Notes under the pieces: generated by a model | Database searches by the model: none | The model's input: only the letters and a program-made list of their open reading frames with translations | What the model was told of the DNA's origin: nothing | Made by a program: the position numbers and the translations under genes | Assembly: GCF_000226095.1 (NCBI RefSeq) | Contig: NC_016478.1 | Coordinates: 1,850,001 to 1,914,000, forward strand | Length of the DNA stretch: 64,000 bases | Source: Thermothelomyces thermophilus ATCC 42464 | Lineage: Eukaryota > Ascomycota > Sordariomycetes > Sordariales > Chaetomiaceae | Direction of reading: 5' to 3' | Part shown: positions 44,304 to 54,043 of the stretch, in pieces | Layout: every line of letters starts with the position of its first letter | Numbering within the stretch: position 1 is the first letter of the stretch

Positions 44304-45660
44304 GTTGGGTCCCGTCCCCGGGGGATGATGACGTGACAAGACGAAAACGGTACAAATGACTGAAAGAGGAGTGAATTGTTCCGTGGTTACCGGTTGCGTC
44401 TGAGCAATGATGATGGAGAGAGGTGGAGAGGAGATGGGGGGGAGGGAATGGTTCCGGAAGCACGAGGCATCGGTGGTAAAAGGGGAGGACGCCTGTTCTT
44501 CCTTTCTTGTCTTGCAAGCGTCTGTTCCTCGAATATTCGCAGCAATTCTTGTTTTTGTTTTTGTTTTTGTTTTTTCTGCATCGGACATTTTGCATTCTGG
44601 TTTCAATGTTTTACCTGTCTTTTTTCTTCTTTTTTATTGTTCTCTTTTCCACGATTTTTTTTGGGATACCTTCCTCCTCCTTTTGCTCGTCTTATGATTT
44701 TATGAGAAACATACCTAGGGATGTACGTGACGGGATTTGCTACTGTACGCCGTGACAGATGGGTGAGCGTGGACACCAAGATTGGACAATCCATACCCGA
44801 ACCTCCCGAAAATCGCGGGCAACGTGGGAGCGATCGCAAAGGGCAACAAAAGTCGGTGGTGGTGGTTGATGCGTCAATGCCTGCCTGACTGTGCTGAGCA
44901 GCGGTGGAAAGGAGGGGATGATGAGCTTACATTGTTGCCTCGCGGCAGTGTGTTGGACGGTGTTTCGATTCGACCGGGGAGACTTTTAAATTTTACACCG
45001 CTAGGTATTGTAATGGGTGCTATATATATATAGCTGATAGTGGATGGCAGATGGTAAATGTTGGAACGTTGGTGTTTTTGTTCACCGTCTCGTTGACTTT
45101 TTGTGGTGCAAGTGTTGTGTCGACCTTGTTGGAATAGCTTCTTCAACTCGATACCACGCCTTCTCCAAGCACGTATGCACCATCACCCAAGAACCGCGCA
45201 AACTTGGTTTCCCACTTATTCTATAACGATGCTAATTAAGAAAGTGAAACTCATACACGCATAGTCGCTCGATCGGAACCGCCTGAGCAAATTTCGAAAA
45301 TGCAAAAAAGTGCGGCAAAAATGGGAGTCGACATCCCCATCCCGCCGCTCTACCCCAAGCCCCCAGCGATCGTCATCCAGCGCGCTATCTGACGGTGAAG
45401 ATGTCTCTGCAGAGTGAAACCTCCCTCAAGTGTCATCTTCATTGCTTAGGGCCACGCGCAGCGATCGCAGGCTTCCCGTGCGAGTGGGTGGCCACCGCGA
45501 GATTCGTGCTGGGCGCCGCTGGAGGGTTCTTATGGAGATGGGACAGAGGCTGCGAGAAAATCGAGTGCCTCCTAAACCAAACTGACCATTACAGTCGGAA
45601 AATCCGACATGTGGATCTAATACATATAGTCCCAACAGGACCTGCCGGAGAGAACGGCAA

Positions 45661-45671
45661 GGGTTAGGGTT
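45661..45671. promoter_or_regulatory. Telobox-like motif
   Basis: GGGTTAGGGTT, about 425 nt before the gpi15 start. Same kind of element as at 4035-4048. Confidence 0.3.
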
Positions 45672-46095
45672 CGATTCATTTCCACGTTCCCTAGCTTGTT
45701 CGCGCCCCACTTTGGCTTCGGCGACTTGGCGCGGTCGCGTTCCTGCAACTTCCCTCGATTGATATCCAGCTCGGAAGGAGCTAGCGCATTTGCTCACAAA
45801 TAACGGCGGGACTTACGTTTCGGTTTCAAAGGATGGCAACATTGCATTATCAGCGGTGATATGCGCCCGGCTTTTTGAGATCGCTTCACCCGCAGAGGTC
45901 CAGCGAGAACACTTTACTTTGCTGAAGGGGACCATTGAAACGGTTTAGCTTTTCCCCCTTCGGCCTAAGAAGTGAAAGAAGAAGAAACAAGGAGGGAGAA
46001 GAAAGACGGGAGGAGGGGAAAAGGCAAAAAAAAAAAAAAAAAAGAACGAGTAGAATCCACGGGCAGAGAAGTTGGGGTAGCTCAACTGGGCCACC

Positions 46096-46998
46096 ATGCT
46101 CACAACCGCCCCTCGCCTCTACATCCGCCGGCCGTCCCCCACGACCGCCGAGTTCACCGTCACCACCTGCCCGCCGCTCACCGTTCCGCTCCGCCTGCTC
46201 CTGCTGGCCATCCACCTCCTGCGCGTCGTCCTCGTGTCCGCCTCCGTCCTGGCCCTCTACTCCCGCTTCTTCTTCACCGAGGGCCCCCCCACCATCACCA
46301 CTACTACTACCACCAATACCGCCAACACCACCGTCACCGGCCACCAGCAGCTGGGTCATGCCACGAGCCACCACGGCACAAACAACGGCAACGGCAACGG
46401 CAGCGGCGACGGCAACGAGGCGGGCCCGCTCGCGCTGCTGCTCGGGGGCGACCTGGTCGCCTGCGCGGCGGCGGTGCTGACGGCGGCGCGGCAGTCGCGG
46501 GCGGGGGCGCTGCTGGCGGAGGCGACGGCGCCGCTGGCGGACTGGGCGCTGGCGGCGGCGTGCGCGGGCACGGCGTGCGCGGCGGCGTGCCGGTTCCGGC
46601 TGCACAAGACCGAGTCGGTGCTGGTGCTGCGGGGGCTGGGCATCCAGACGTGCGCGTCGGGCGGCGGCGGCGGCGGCGGCTTCGGCGGCGGCTTCGGCGG
46701 CTTCTTGAGCCGCTGGTGGTGGGGGGGTTGGGGAACGCAGACGAGGTTCATCCCGACCGAGAAGATCCGGGACGTGCTCATCAACGAGGCCTTCCGCGGC
46801 TTCGAGGTGCGGTACTACCTGTGCGTCGTCGTCGAGGACGAGGAGGACGTGGTCGTCTTGTTCCCAGGGACGCTGCCGCGGAGGAAGATCGTCGAGGCCG
46901 TCTGGAGGGGCATAAGGGGGTGTCTGATGGAGGGGGAAGGGGAAGAAGAAGGAGGAGGAGGAGGAGGGGGAGGGGGAGGAGAGGAGAAGGGGTGATTC
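46096..46998 (+). CDS. gpi15: GPI-GlcNAc transferase subunit Gpi15 / PIG-H
   Basis: Intronless, 300 residues with Kozak-like CCACC before the ATG. Two hydrophobic segments (about 29-60, LTVPLRLLLLAIHLLRVVLV and onward, and about 112-168) anchor it in the ER membrane. The PIG-H domain (about 172-275) reads HKTESVLVLRGLGIQT, then TRFIPTEKIRDVLINEAFRG and VVVLFPGTLPRRKIVEAVWRG, which are the family signatures. Gpi15 works with Gpi3 in the first step of GPI-anchor synthesis, transfer of GlcNAc to phosphatidylinositol. Low-complexity inserts (Thr run 68-76, NGNGNGSG, GGGGGGG inside the domain) and a Glu/Gly tail make it longer than the yeast protein. Convergent with pus3; the stop codons are about 116 nt apart. 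Confidence 0.88.
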
Positions 46999-47114
46999 GA
47001 GGTCATCTGACGTTTTCGTATTAGAGGGGGGGTTTACTTCTTATTTCTCAAAAAAGATCTGGAATGGAAGGGGGAGGGGAATAATAATAATAATCAAGAG
47101 AAACGGCTTGGCTT

Positions 47115-48289
47115 TTATTCGTCCATGCTGCTGTCTACCGCGCTGCTGCTCCCGCCGGTCTTGTTCGCCTTGATGACGCTCCGCCAGTTCTTGGTCTTGG
47201 CCAGCTCCTCCGCGTTGGCGAATCCCTTGCTCTGTGCCCACTTGTCATTGACTTCCTCCGGCGTGGCCAGGAGCTGCTTCTTGAGCACCGGCACGTACGT
47301 CCCCGTCGCCCTCGCCGTGTTCCCGCCCTCAAACACCCGCTGGCTGCTGCTCGGCTTCTCCGGCAGGCCCGACTCGGCCAGCCTGCGGCCGAGGTTCGCC
47401 TTCCGCGCGACCGAATCCAGCAGCTGGTTCGCCAGCAGCTCGTCCATCTTGCGCTCGCGCCAGCCCTCCCACAGATTGTCTACCAACCCGTTCGGCCCGT
47501 GCAGGTTGGACGGCCTGTCCTCGCCCAGCCATACCCAGTCGATGGCGTCCTGCAGGTTGGTGTCGACCTGCGCATCCGGGTTGTGCACATCCAGCGCCGC
47601 CTTCTTGCTCTTGAGCTCATCCTCCCTGGGGAAGATGCAGTCCCACAGCACCAGCGGCACCTCGTCGGCCATGGTGTAGTTCGGCTTGCGCGGGTATTTC
47701 TCCACGTCCAGCAGGTCCGTCACCAGCGACGGCTTCTCCAGCCCCTGGCCGATGAGGAACAGGACGGCGACCATGTGCCGGATCTGGTGCCACAGGAACG
47801 CCGAGCCGCGGACGTGAAAGTAGTACACCTTGGGGTACGCCGTCCCGTCCGCCGAACCGTCCGCCTTGAAGTCGGGCAGGTCCAGGTACGGCAGCGCCGA
47901 GCCCGTGTCTTTGACCTCGACAATGTCCGCCTCGAACACCCTCCGCGTGAAGTTGGTGATCTGCTTGGCGCCGTCGACCTTGCAAAAGTTGCGGAAGTCG
48001 TGCACGCCCTCAAACAGCTTGGCCGCCTGCCGCATGGCGCCGATGTCGAGCCAGCCCTCCTTGCCCCCCCTTTTGCCCTCCGGGTCCAGCGAAGCCGGCA
48101 GCGGCGTGAAGGCGGGCTGGGTGAAGAAGTACCGATACTGCCGCTCCCAGCACGAGAAGCGCGCCGAGAAGCCGGCCGGCAGCGTCGGCGCCCACGCCAG
48201 CACCCGGATGTCTGGCGGCAGCAGCCGGTTCAGCACGCGCGGGTAGTTGATCTCGTCCGCGATCGGATCCCACGCCGGTTTCCCCCCGT

Positions 48290-48340
<51 letters not shown>

Positions 48341-49322
48341 CCTGGTCCCGCATGACCACATCGCCCCCTTGCTGCTGCTGCTGCTGCTGCTGCTTCTCCT
48401 CCTCCTTCTTTGCTGCCGGTGTCGGCGCCGGCGCCACCGGCCGGTTGCTCCGCAGGCGGATGCCAATCACCTGCCCAAAGGCGCTCACCCCGCGGTCGGT
48501 GCGGCCGCACTTGGAGTACTCCCAGGGGCCGAAGTCGACGCGGGCCGGGTCGTCGGGCCAGATCAGGCAGCTCTTGACCAGCGCCTTCCACAGCTCCTCC
48601 TCGACCGTCGGCACCGTCACGCCGGCCTGGTACTCGAACCCACCATAGCGCTTGCCCAGGTAGGCCAGCTTGAGGGCGACCAGGCGGGTCGAGTACTTGG
48701 AGGGGTCGATCTTGGAGGCCTTCTTGGCCTTCTTCTTCTTCTCTTTGGGAGGGTAAGGGTTTGGCCCCGCGGGAGGTGCCGTCGATGAGGATGCGGCCGG
48801 GGTCGAAGCTGGTAATGAAGGCGGAAGGGGTTGCTGCTGCTGCTGCTGCTGCTGCTGTTGTTGTTGTTGTTGTTGTTGTTGTTGTGGCTGCTGCTGTTGT
48901 TTTCGGTTTTGGTTTTCTTGTTTTTGTTGCTTTGTGGCGGGCTGCTGATTTTGCTGATTTTGCTGATTTTGCTGATTTTGCTGATTTTGCTGATTTTGCT
49001 GATTTTGCTGATTTTGCTGATTTTGCTGATTTTGCTGATTTTGCTGATTTTGCTGATTTTGCTGATTTTGCTGATTTTGCTGGAGTTGCTGTTCCAGCTC
49101 CTTGACGCGCTCGAGGAGCTGGTCTCTGGACCAGTCCTGATAGTTGCGGTTGTCTGTCATGGTTTGTGAGGCCGCGGATGAGCTTGAGCGGCGGCACAAT
49201 TGTGGGTAAGAAAATGCACGGCTTGCGGCTCGAGATGGTGGTCGTAGCAGCAGCAGCGCGACCACAGATCGGCCTTGCGCTTGGGTGAGAGCCTTCCAAG
49301 CGCTACTGGAAATAACATTCAT
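47115..49322 (-). CDS. deg1: tRNA pseudouridine-38/39 synthase Pus3/Deg1
   Basis: One exon, 735 residues from the ATG at 49322. The TruA-type catalytic motif KCGRTDRGVSAFGQ holds the Asp nucleophile. Flanking family motifs are LKLAYLGKRYGGFEYQ, RVLNRLLPPDIRVLAW, GVHDFRNFCKVD and SAFLWHQIRHMVAVLFLIG. In yeast the enzyme makes pseudouridine at positions 38 and 39 of cytosolic and mitochondrial tRNAs. The first 54 residues (MNVISSSAWKALTQ...RAASRAFSYPQLCRRSSSS) are Arg/Ser-rich without acids and look like a mitochondrial presequence; a second Met at 49160 (MTDNRNYQDW) would make a cytosolic form. Between the coiled-coil start and the catalytic domain lie about 15 copies of Gln-Asn-Gln, then poly-Q. 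A GEGEGE run (about nine GGGTGA units, at about 48288-48343) interrupts the domain. The frame stays open upstream but only to a TTG. Confidence 0.9.
48288..48343 (-). repeat. Hexanucleotide (GGGTGA)n, Gly-Glu coding
   Basis: About nine tandem six-base units inside deg1, coding for alternating Gly-Glu within a surface insert of the synthase domain. Confidence 0.9.
48944..49083 (-). repeat. Nonanucleotide minisatellite coding (Gln-Asn-Gln)n
   Basis: About fifteen nearly identical copies of the 9-bp unit TCAGCAAAA in deg1. Its near perfection, including synonymous positions, indicates recent expansion. Confidence 0.95.
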
Positions 49323-49750
49323 AGGACCATGGAATCTAAACACTGGTCCCCTTCTCTTTCCCACTTTCAAATTATCGTGTTTGAACCCGCCCGCAGCAGG
49401 TGTCGGCAGGTGGAAGCAATGTCCAAGTGAGCTTTTGTCAGTTGTGGGTCCCGTAAGATCGAAGTTCCTTTGTGCGGATTACAAGTATGGATCCGTAAGG
49501 TAAGGTTCCTAGTTAGTTAGTTACAAAACTACGGTACAGTACTGTACAAATTGTACCGCTAGTGTACAGCTAATCCCGTACACACTTTATTACCACTTTG
49601 TTACTTTGTGCTTGTCTTGCAACTGCGTAAATGAATCTTGGCATGAGCGATAAGCTCTGCGAATTGCTGATAAGGACGGTCGAGTAATAGAGTGATAACC
49701 GGTGAAGGAATCCATTGCGCAACGCTCACTTGACGACAAGCATCATCACA
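49323..49750. other. Divergent intergenic region of deg1 and the CaaX GTPase
   Basis: Shared promoter region. Contains GTGCGGATTACA at 49472-49482, GATCCGTAA at 49490-49498, a GGTACAGTACTGTAC palindromic string at 49533-49547, and AGTGTACA nearby. No gene. Confidence 0.45.
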
Positions 49751-50549
49751 ATGGAGGAACACACAGTCACAATCCTGTTGCTGGGAGACGAGGGATGCGG
49801 GAAATCAACTTTTCTATCGTCAGTACCCTTTCGAACCAGCCTCTCAGAGTCGCCGCCCCGACGTCCCGGAGATGCATCCTTTCTCTTCCATTAATACAAG
49901 ATACATAGCATTTTATGCTGTATGGACATATAGGCACACGCGGCTGACCCCGCGCAGGAGGATAAGCCGGGGGCGCCAGAACCTCCGATCCAACTCCCCC
50001 CTCGCTCTCCTCCGAGACGGGGACCAGCCGTTTGTTTTCGACATCCGCACTCGCAAGGGACAGTATCGCTTCGAGTTCTATGACACTTCTAGCCCCGAGA
50101 ACTGGAGGCTCCTCCGACCAGACCTCGTCATTATCTGCTACGACATAAGCCAGCGGCTCAGCCTCATCAACCTCCAGCGGGTGGTACGTCCCCTGCCAAC
50201 CGAGATCCTCCCCTCCCATCTCCAAAAAGTAAGCGAATCGAGCCGGAGTTGACAGCGTCATCCCCAGTGGATCAAAGAAGTCCGTTCGACGTTCCCAACA
50301 AGCGACACCCTCCCCGTGGTGGTGCTGGGGCTCAAGCGGGACCTGCGGTCCGAGGATGACCCGAATGGCATCATCTATCCGCAGGAGGGATACCGGGTCG
50401 CACAAGAAATGCGGGCCGACAAGTACATCGAGTGCTCGGCCGTAAGCGGCGAGTTGATGATCGAGGCATTTGACGACATCTGCAGCACCGCCATCAAGAC
50501 AACGACCGCAGCCGGCGGGCAGAGCGAGGGCAGCTGCACGGTTATGTGA
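49751..50549 (+). CDS. Atypical Ras/Rho-like small GTPase with CaaX box
   Basis: Exons 49751-49818, 49958-50183 and 50268-50549 give 191 residues. The P-loop GDEGCGKS (12-19) is canonical. Switch I is replaced by RISRGRQNLRS and a low-charge segment. The G3 motif reads YDTSSPENW instead of DTAGQ, so the Gly that senses the gamma-phosphate is missing. G4 reads GLKRDLR (a K-x-D variant) and G5 is ECSAVSG, Rho-like. The C-terminus CTVM is a farnesylation-type CaaX box, so it should be membrane-anchored. First donor is GTCAGT, which is unusual; phase and alignment support it (STFLS-RISRGRQN). Related proteins occur in other filamentous fungi as far as I recall, but the function is unknown. Altered G3 suggests slow or absent GTP hydrolysis. 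Confidence 0.8.
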
Positions 50550-50599
50550 GCCGGGTGGGGCTGCGTATGCTCAATGAGCGCGCGCTCAGTATCGGGGGC

Positions 50600-51186
50600 T
50601 TAGCAGCCGTTCTCGACCGTGGGCGCGACGTCGGCATCCATCTCGTCTCCTCCGCCCTCCTCATCCGCCGCCTCGTCCGCCGCCTCCTCGGGCTCGTCCC
50701 GGCCAAGCACCTCGGCGATGATGTCGACTATCCTGTTTTGGTCCTCATCGCTGAACCGCTCCTCCATGTCCTCAATGGCGGTGCTCAACAGTGCAGTCGA
50801 TGACGGGCGTTGGTTGAGGATCGAAAGCAGCTCGCTCTTGGTCAACTCGCTCGGCAGGTTGGCCTCGCGGAGCTTCTCAAACAGGCGGTTGATGGCCGCC
50901 GCGCTGTATGCCCGGGTCTCTTGCTGTTTCTCTAGCGGGCTGGGCTTCGTGGTCAGATAGGTCATGACCTGTTCCTAGTCAGCCTGCGCACACACACACA
51001 CCCCCCCACACACCACGTTGTCATGTTCGTTGCCGGGTGAGAGTGAGCGCCAACCTCGGTCATGATCTGGTGCGCATTAGCCGGAACGCGTCGGTTTTGG
51101 GCCTTGTTCCGCTGGCGCTGGTCGAGGATATGCTGGTAGACCTCGTAGTTGGAGAGAAGCGCGTTTTGCGACTCGAGGACCTTCAT
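50600..51186 (-). CDS. rpc17: RNA polymerase III subunit Rpc17 (RPC9/CRCP)
   Basis: Exon 1 51186-51055 and exon 2 50968-50600 give 166 residues. MKVLESQNALLSNYEVYQHI is the family start; the middle QETRAYSAAAINRLFEKLREANLPSELTKSELLSILNQRP and the helix region with EDMEERFSDEDQNRIVDIIAEV match the HRDC-like domain of Rpc17. It forms the stalk subcomplex with Rpc25 and contacts TFIIIB during initiation at tRNA and 5S genes, in the nucleus. The acidic tail (DEPEEAADEAADEEGGGDE) is longer than in animals. The donor is GTTGGC, weaker than consensus, but the splice keeps frame and closes the N-terminal domain. Convergent with the GTPase gene; only 50 nt lie between the stop codons. Confidence 0.88.
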
Positions 51187-52387
51187 CTTGTCCTTTACGG
51201 TTGCACAGCCGCTTCTAGGAAATGAGACGACTTGCCGCAGCTTCTTTCTGGTTCGTTAGCAGCGCGGCTGTCGGATGGTTGCCTTACAGTGGTTGCCTTA
51301 CAGCTTTGTTTTTGCTCTCGGTGCCTCGTGATCAACCGATTTGTCTGCCGACAACTACACTCCAACTACAAAATACGAAATCAAGGTCCCAGTATTTTTT
51401 CGATGCCCCGTACGAAAACGCGAACCGTTATTACGGAGCGATGGCCACTGGTGAAGCTCTCGAGACATGAAGGTGCTTCCCCCCCCCCCCCCACACTTCC
51501 TCTCCACACATGCAGAGCACGTCCCAATTGGGCATCCCCAGCCCAATAGAAGGCTGCCCGTTTGCCCCGCCGAGAAAATTCTTGCATCGTCATTGCCCAA
51601 CGGGCTGGTACGTACCTTCAGGTTGCTTGGTCCCATGCCAGCCCTAGAACGTCAAAACCACGAGGCGAGAGCCTGGTTCAAACATCCGAGCCTGCAAAGG
51701 AGAAATTTTTGTTTTAGTTCCTGGCAGCCCCGCGGTCAAGCGGCGGTCCACACCTTGTCGCGGGACCGACCTTTACCCCCACACCATAATCCATTGCCGC
51801 TTCCGACGGCATTTCGCTCTTCCCTCCCCTCTGGTCAACTTCGTCTCAAACTTGTCGTCTCCAGAGTCGAAGATGATTCCGCTGTGACCTTTTTCCTTTT
51901 CGTCTACCCTCTTCCGTTTCAAATCTCTCCTCCTATTGCTCCCTCTAGCCTTGCCCCTGACCCCTCGCCCGCACCTAGCCGTGCTCGGCCCCTCCTCAAA
52001 ATCCAGTGGCCCTAAGGTGCATAGCGTTTCCTCGGCAATTTTTTGTTAGCGACCGACGACCGGCGTGAGGCATCTTCTGCCCTGGTTCTCGTCCTCCACC
52101 GCCCAGGACCCAACGACAGCAAACAAAGGGCCTCGTTGACCCGCTGCTGCGCTGCTGTTGCTGGCGTCGCATCGGCTGTGCAGCTTGATCCAGGCGCTGA
52201 TTCTTCTCTCGCCTGAGCAATCTGCATCGCGGGGTTTGGTTGTGCCGCTTTCTGCACGCCAAACGCGGATCTGCCTGCCGCCACCTTCGAGCCTTCTTTT
52301 CTTCTCCGATTCTGCCCCGCTACTCTTCACCTTCGATCGCGTCATTCAATTGCCGGGTAACCTGCTCACGCCAATTGTGCCGCCACC
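51187..52387. other. Divergent promoter region of rpc17 and prs1
   Basis: About 1.2 kb between two growth-related genes. The half next to prs1 (51850-52380) is pyrimidine-rich (CTTCCGTTTCAAATCTCTCC) and probably a long leader. A C14 run lies at 51480-51492. No gene seen; frames there are chance. Confidence 0.45.
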
Positions 52388-54043
52388 ATGGTCCGAAATA
52401 TCGTGGTCCTCGGGGGGAATTCGCATCCCGCCCTCGTGGAGAGCGTGTGCAACATTCTCGCTCTTCCCCCGTGCAACCGCATCCTGACCAAGTTCTCGTC
52501 CGGAGAGAGCCGCTGCGAGATTCAGGACTCGGTGCGCGGCAAAGATGTCTACATCATCCAGACCGGTTTTGGCGGCAACGGGAGCACGCTCAACGACCAC
52601 TTCATGGACCTGTGCATCATGATCTCGGCCTGCAAGACCGGCTCGGCCCGCAGGGTCACGGCCGTCCTGCCCCTCTTCCCCTACTCGAGGCAGCCCGACC
52701 TGCCCTACAAGAAGGCCGGTGCTCCTCTCTTCAAGGCTGGCTCGGAGAGCGGCAGGAAGGACTACACCTTTGAGAGTGTCCCGGCCACCCCGGCACCTGG
52801 CGTCCCCCGCACTGCCGGGCTCGTCAGTGCCACCGACATCACAAACCGCCTGACCAAGGAGACTTTGCCCAATGGCACCAGCTCCATGTCGCCCGTCAAG
52901 CAGGCTAATGGACACATCAACGGCGAGGCATACTCTGGAGCAAACGGTCAGAGTTTCGCGACCCCTACGTCGGGCGTCATTGGCAGTTATACGACGCACG
53001 ACTACGAGAACGTGTCCCACCTCGGGGTTTTCCAAGCAAAGCCGGGTTACAAGCAATGGGTTGCCCAGGCCGGGACGCTGGTGGCCAATCTCTTGACCTG
53101 TGCTGGTGCTGATCATGGTATTTCTCCCAGTGCCCCCCCCTCCCCCCTCTCCCCCTCTGCCTTGATTGGCACCCTTCGACTGGGAGTTCGCAAAGACCAC
53201 CTGCTAACACCTTTTATCTGCAGTCATTACTATGGACTTGCACGACCCTCAAGGTACGTGTAGCGCAAAATGGCAGATCCAGCCTACCAAGGTGTTAGGA
53301 TGTCGGGTCTGCTGTTTTGATTATCGTCGCCTCCATGGACCACCGGTGTTTCGCGTCACTTCCCCCACAAGCATCATGTGTTTCTGTAGTGGGTGGCATC
53401 AGGATATCCTGACCGGATCGTAGTCCAAGGATTCTTTGACATCCCTGTCGACAACCTCTACGGCAGGCCGCTCCTCAAGCGGTACATTCAGATGAACATC
53501 CCAAATTACAAGGATGCCGTCATCATCAGCCCCGATGCCGGCGGCGCGAAGCGTGCGACGGCAATTGCAGACAGCATGGGCGTCGAGTTTGCCCTCATCC
53601 ACAAGGTAACATCTCCTTGTTTCCCCTCTCGGCCACTTACCAACCCTTCTTTGCTGCAGGAACGCCGCCCCACCAAGATCACAGACAGGCAAAACGCGAG
53701 CATGATGCTTGTCGGCAACGTAACGGACCGTGTCTGCATCCTTATCGACGACCTTCTAGATACGGGTAACACCATCACGCGCGCGGCAAAGCTTCTCAAG
53801 AAAGAGGGTGCCACCAAGATTTATGCACTCCTCACCCACGGCGTCTTCAGCGGAGATGCCATCAACCGTGTCAAGGCTTCGGCGATTGACAAGCTGGTCG
53901 TCACCAACTCAGTGCCGCAAGACGAGCACAAGGCGCTGCTGGGCTCCAGGCTCGACGTCTTGGACATCTCGCCCATCTTCTCCGAGGCTATCCGGCGCGT
54001 GCACCACGGCGAATCGATCAGCGTCCTCTTCAACTACGACTAA
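52388..54043 (+). CDS. prs1: Ribose-phosphate pyrophosphokinase, Prs1 type
   Basis: Exons 52388-53117, 53224-53253, 53424-53605 and 53660-54043 give 441 residues (yeast Prs1 has 427). Motifs: [12 protein letters not shown] at the N-terminus, [11 protein letters not shown], the [11 protein letters not shown] loop, [39 protein letters not shown] and the PRPP loop [12 protein letters not shown]. The enzyme makes PRPP from ATP and ribose-5-phosphate for purine, pyrimidine, His, Trp and NAD synthesis in the cytosol. A non-homologous insert of about 110 residues (about 105-215, S/T/G-rich, including [16 protein letters not shown]) follows the YSRQ loop, the feature of yeast Prs1, which links PRPP synthesis to cell-wall integrity signalling. 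Exon 2 is only 30 nt. An upstream AG at 53401-53402 could add seven residues in frame. The second donor is GTACGT. Confidence 0.9.

Larger units (their letters stand above)
44262..46095. other. Intergenic region between the WD40 gene and gpi15
   Basis: Starts with the WD40 3' UTR, which has a T36 run only 5 nt after the stop codon. T-rich 44530-44690, AT-rich 44990-45060, then a GGGTTAGGGTT telobox at 45661-45671. The gpi15 leader (45960-46045) is GAAG/A-rich with 19 A at 46026-46044. A frame at 45400-45667 has no family match. No gene seen. Confidence 0.45.

Noticed and set aside
45661-45680. B-box-like GGTTCGATTC that could mark a tRNA gene
   Set aside because: The flanks cannot form a T-arm or acceptor stem and no A-box lies at the right distance; the string is a telobox joined to TTCGATTC.
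47499-48788. Long plus-strand frame opposite deg1
   Set aside because: Arg/Leu/Val-rich mirror of the true minus-strand gene, which has clear pseudouridine synthase motifs.
48944-49083. Regular 9-bp repeats that might be taken for a CRISPR-like array
   Set aside because: Units are contiguous with no spacers, in frame in a eukaryotic gene; it is a coding minisatellite.
49323-49370. Extension of Deg1 upstream to 49370
   Set aside because: It would start with TTG; the ATG at 49322 is the first usable codon in frame.
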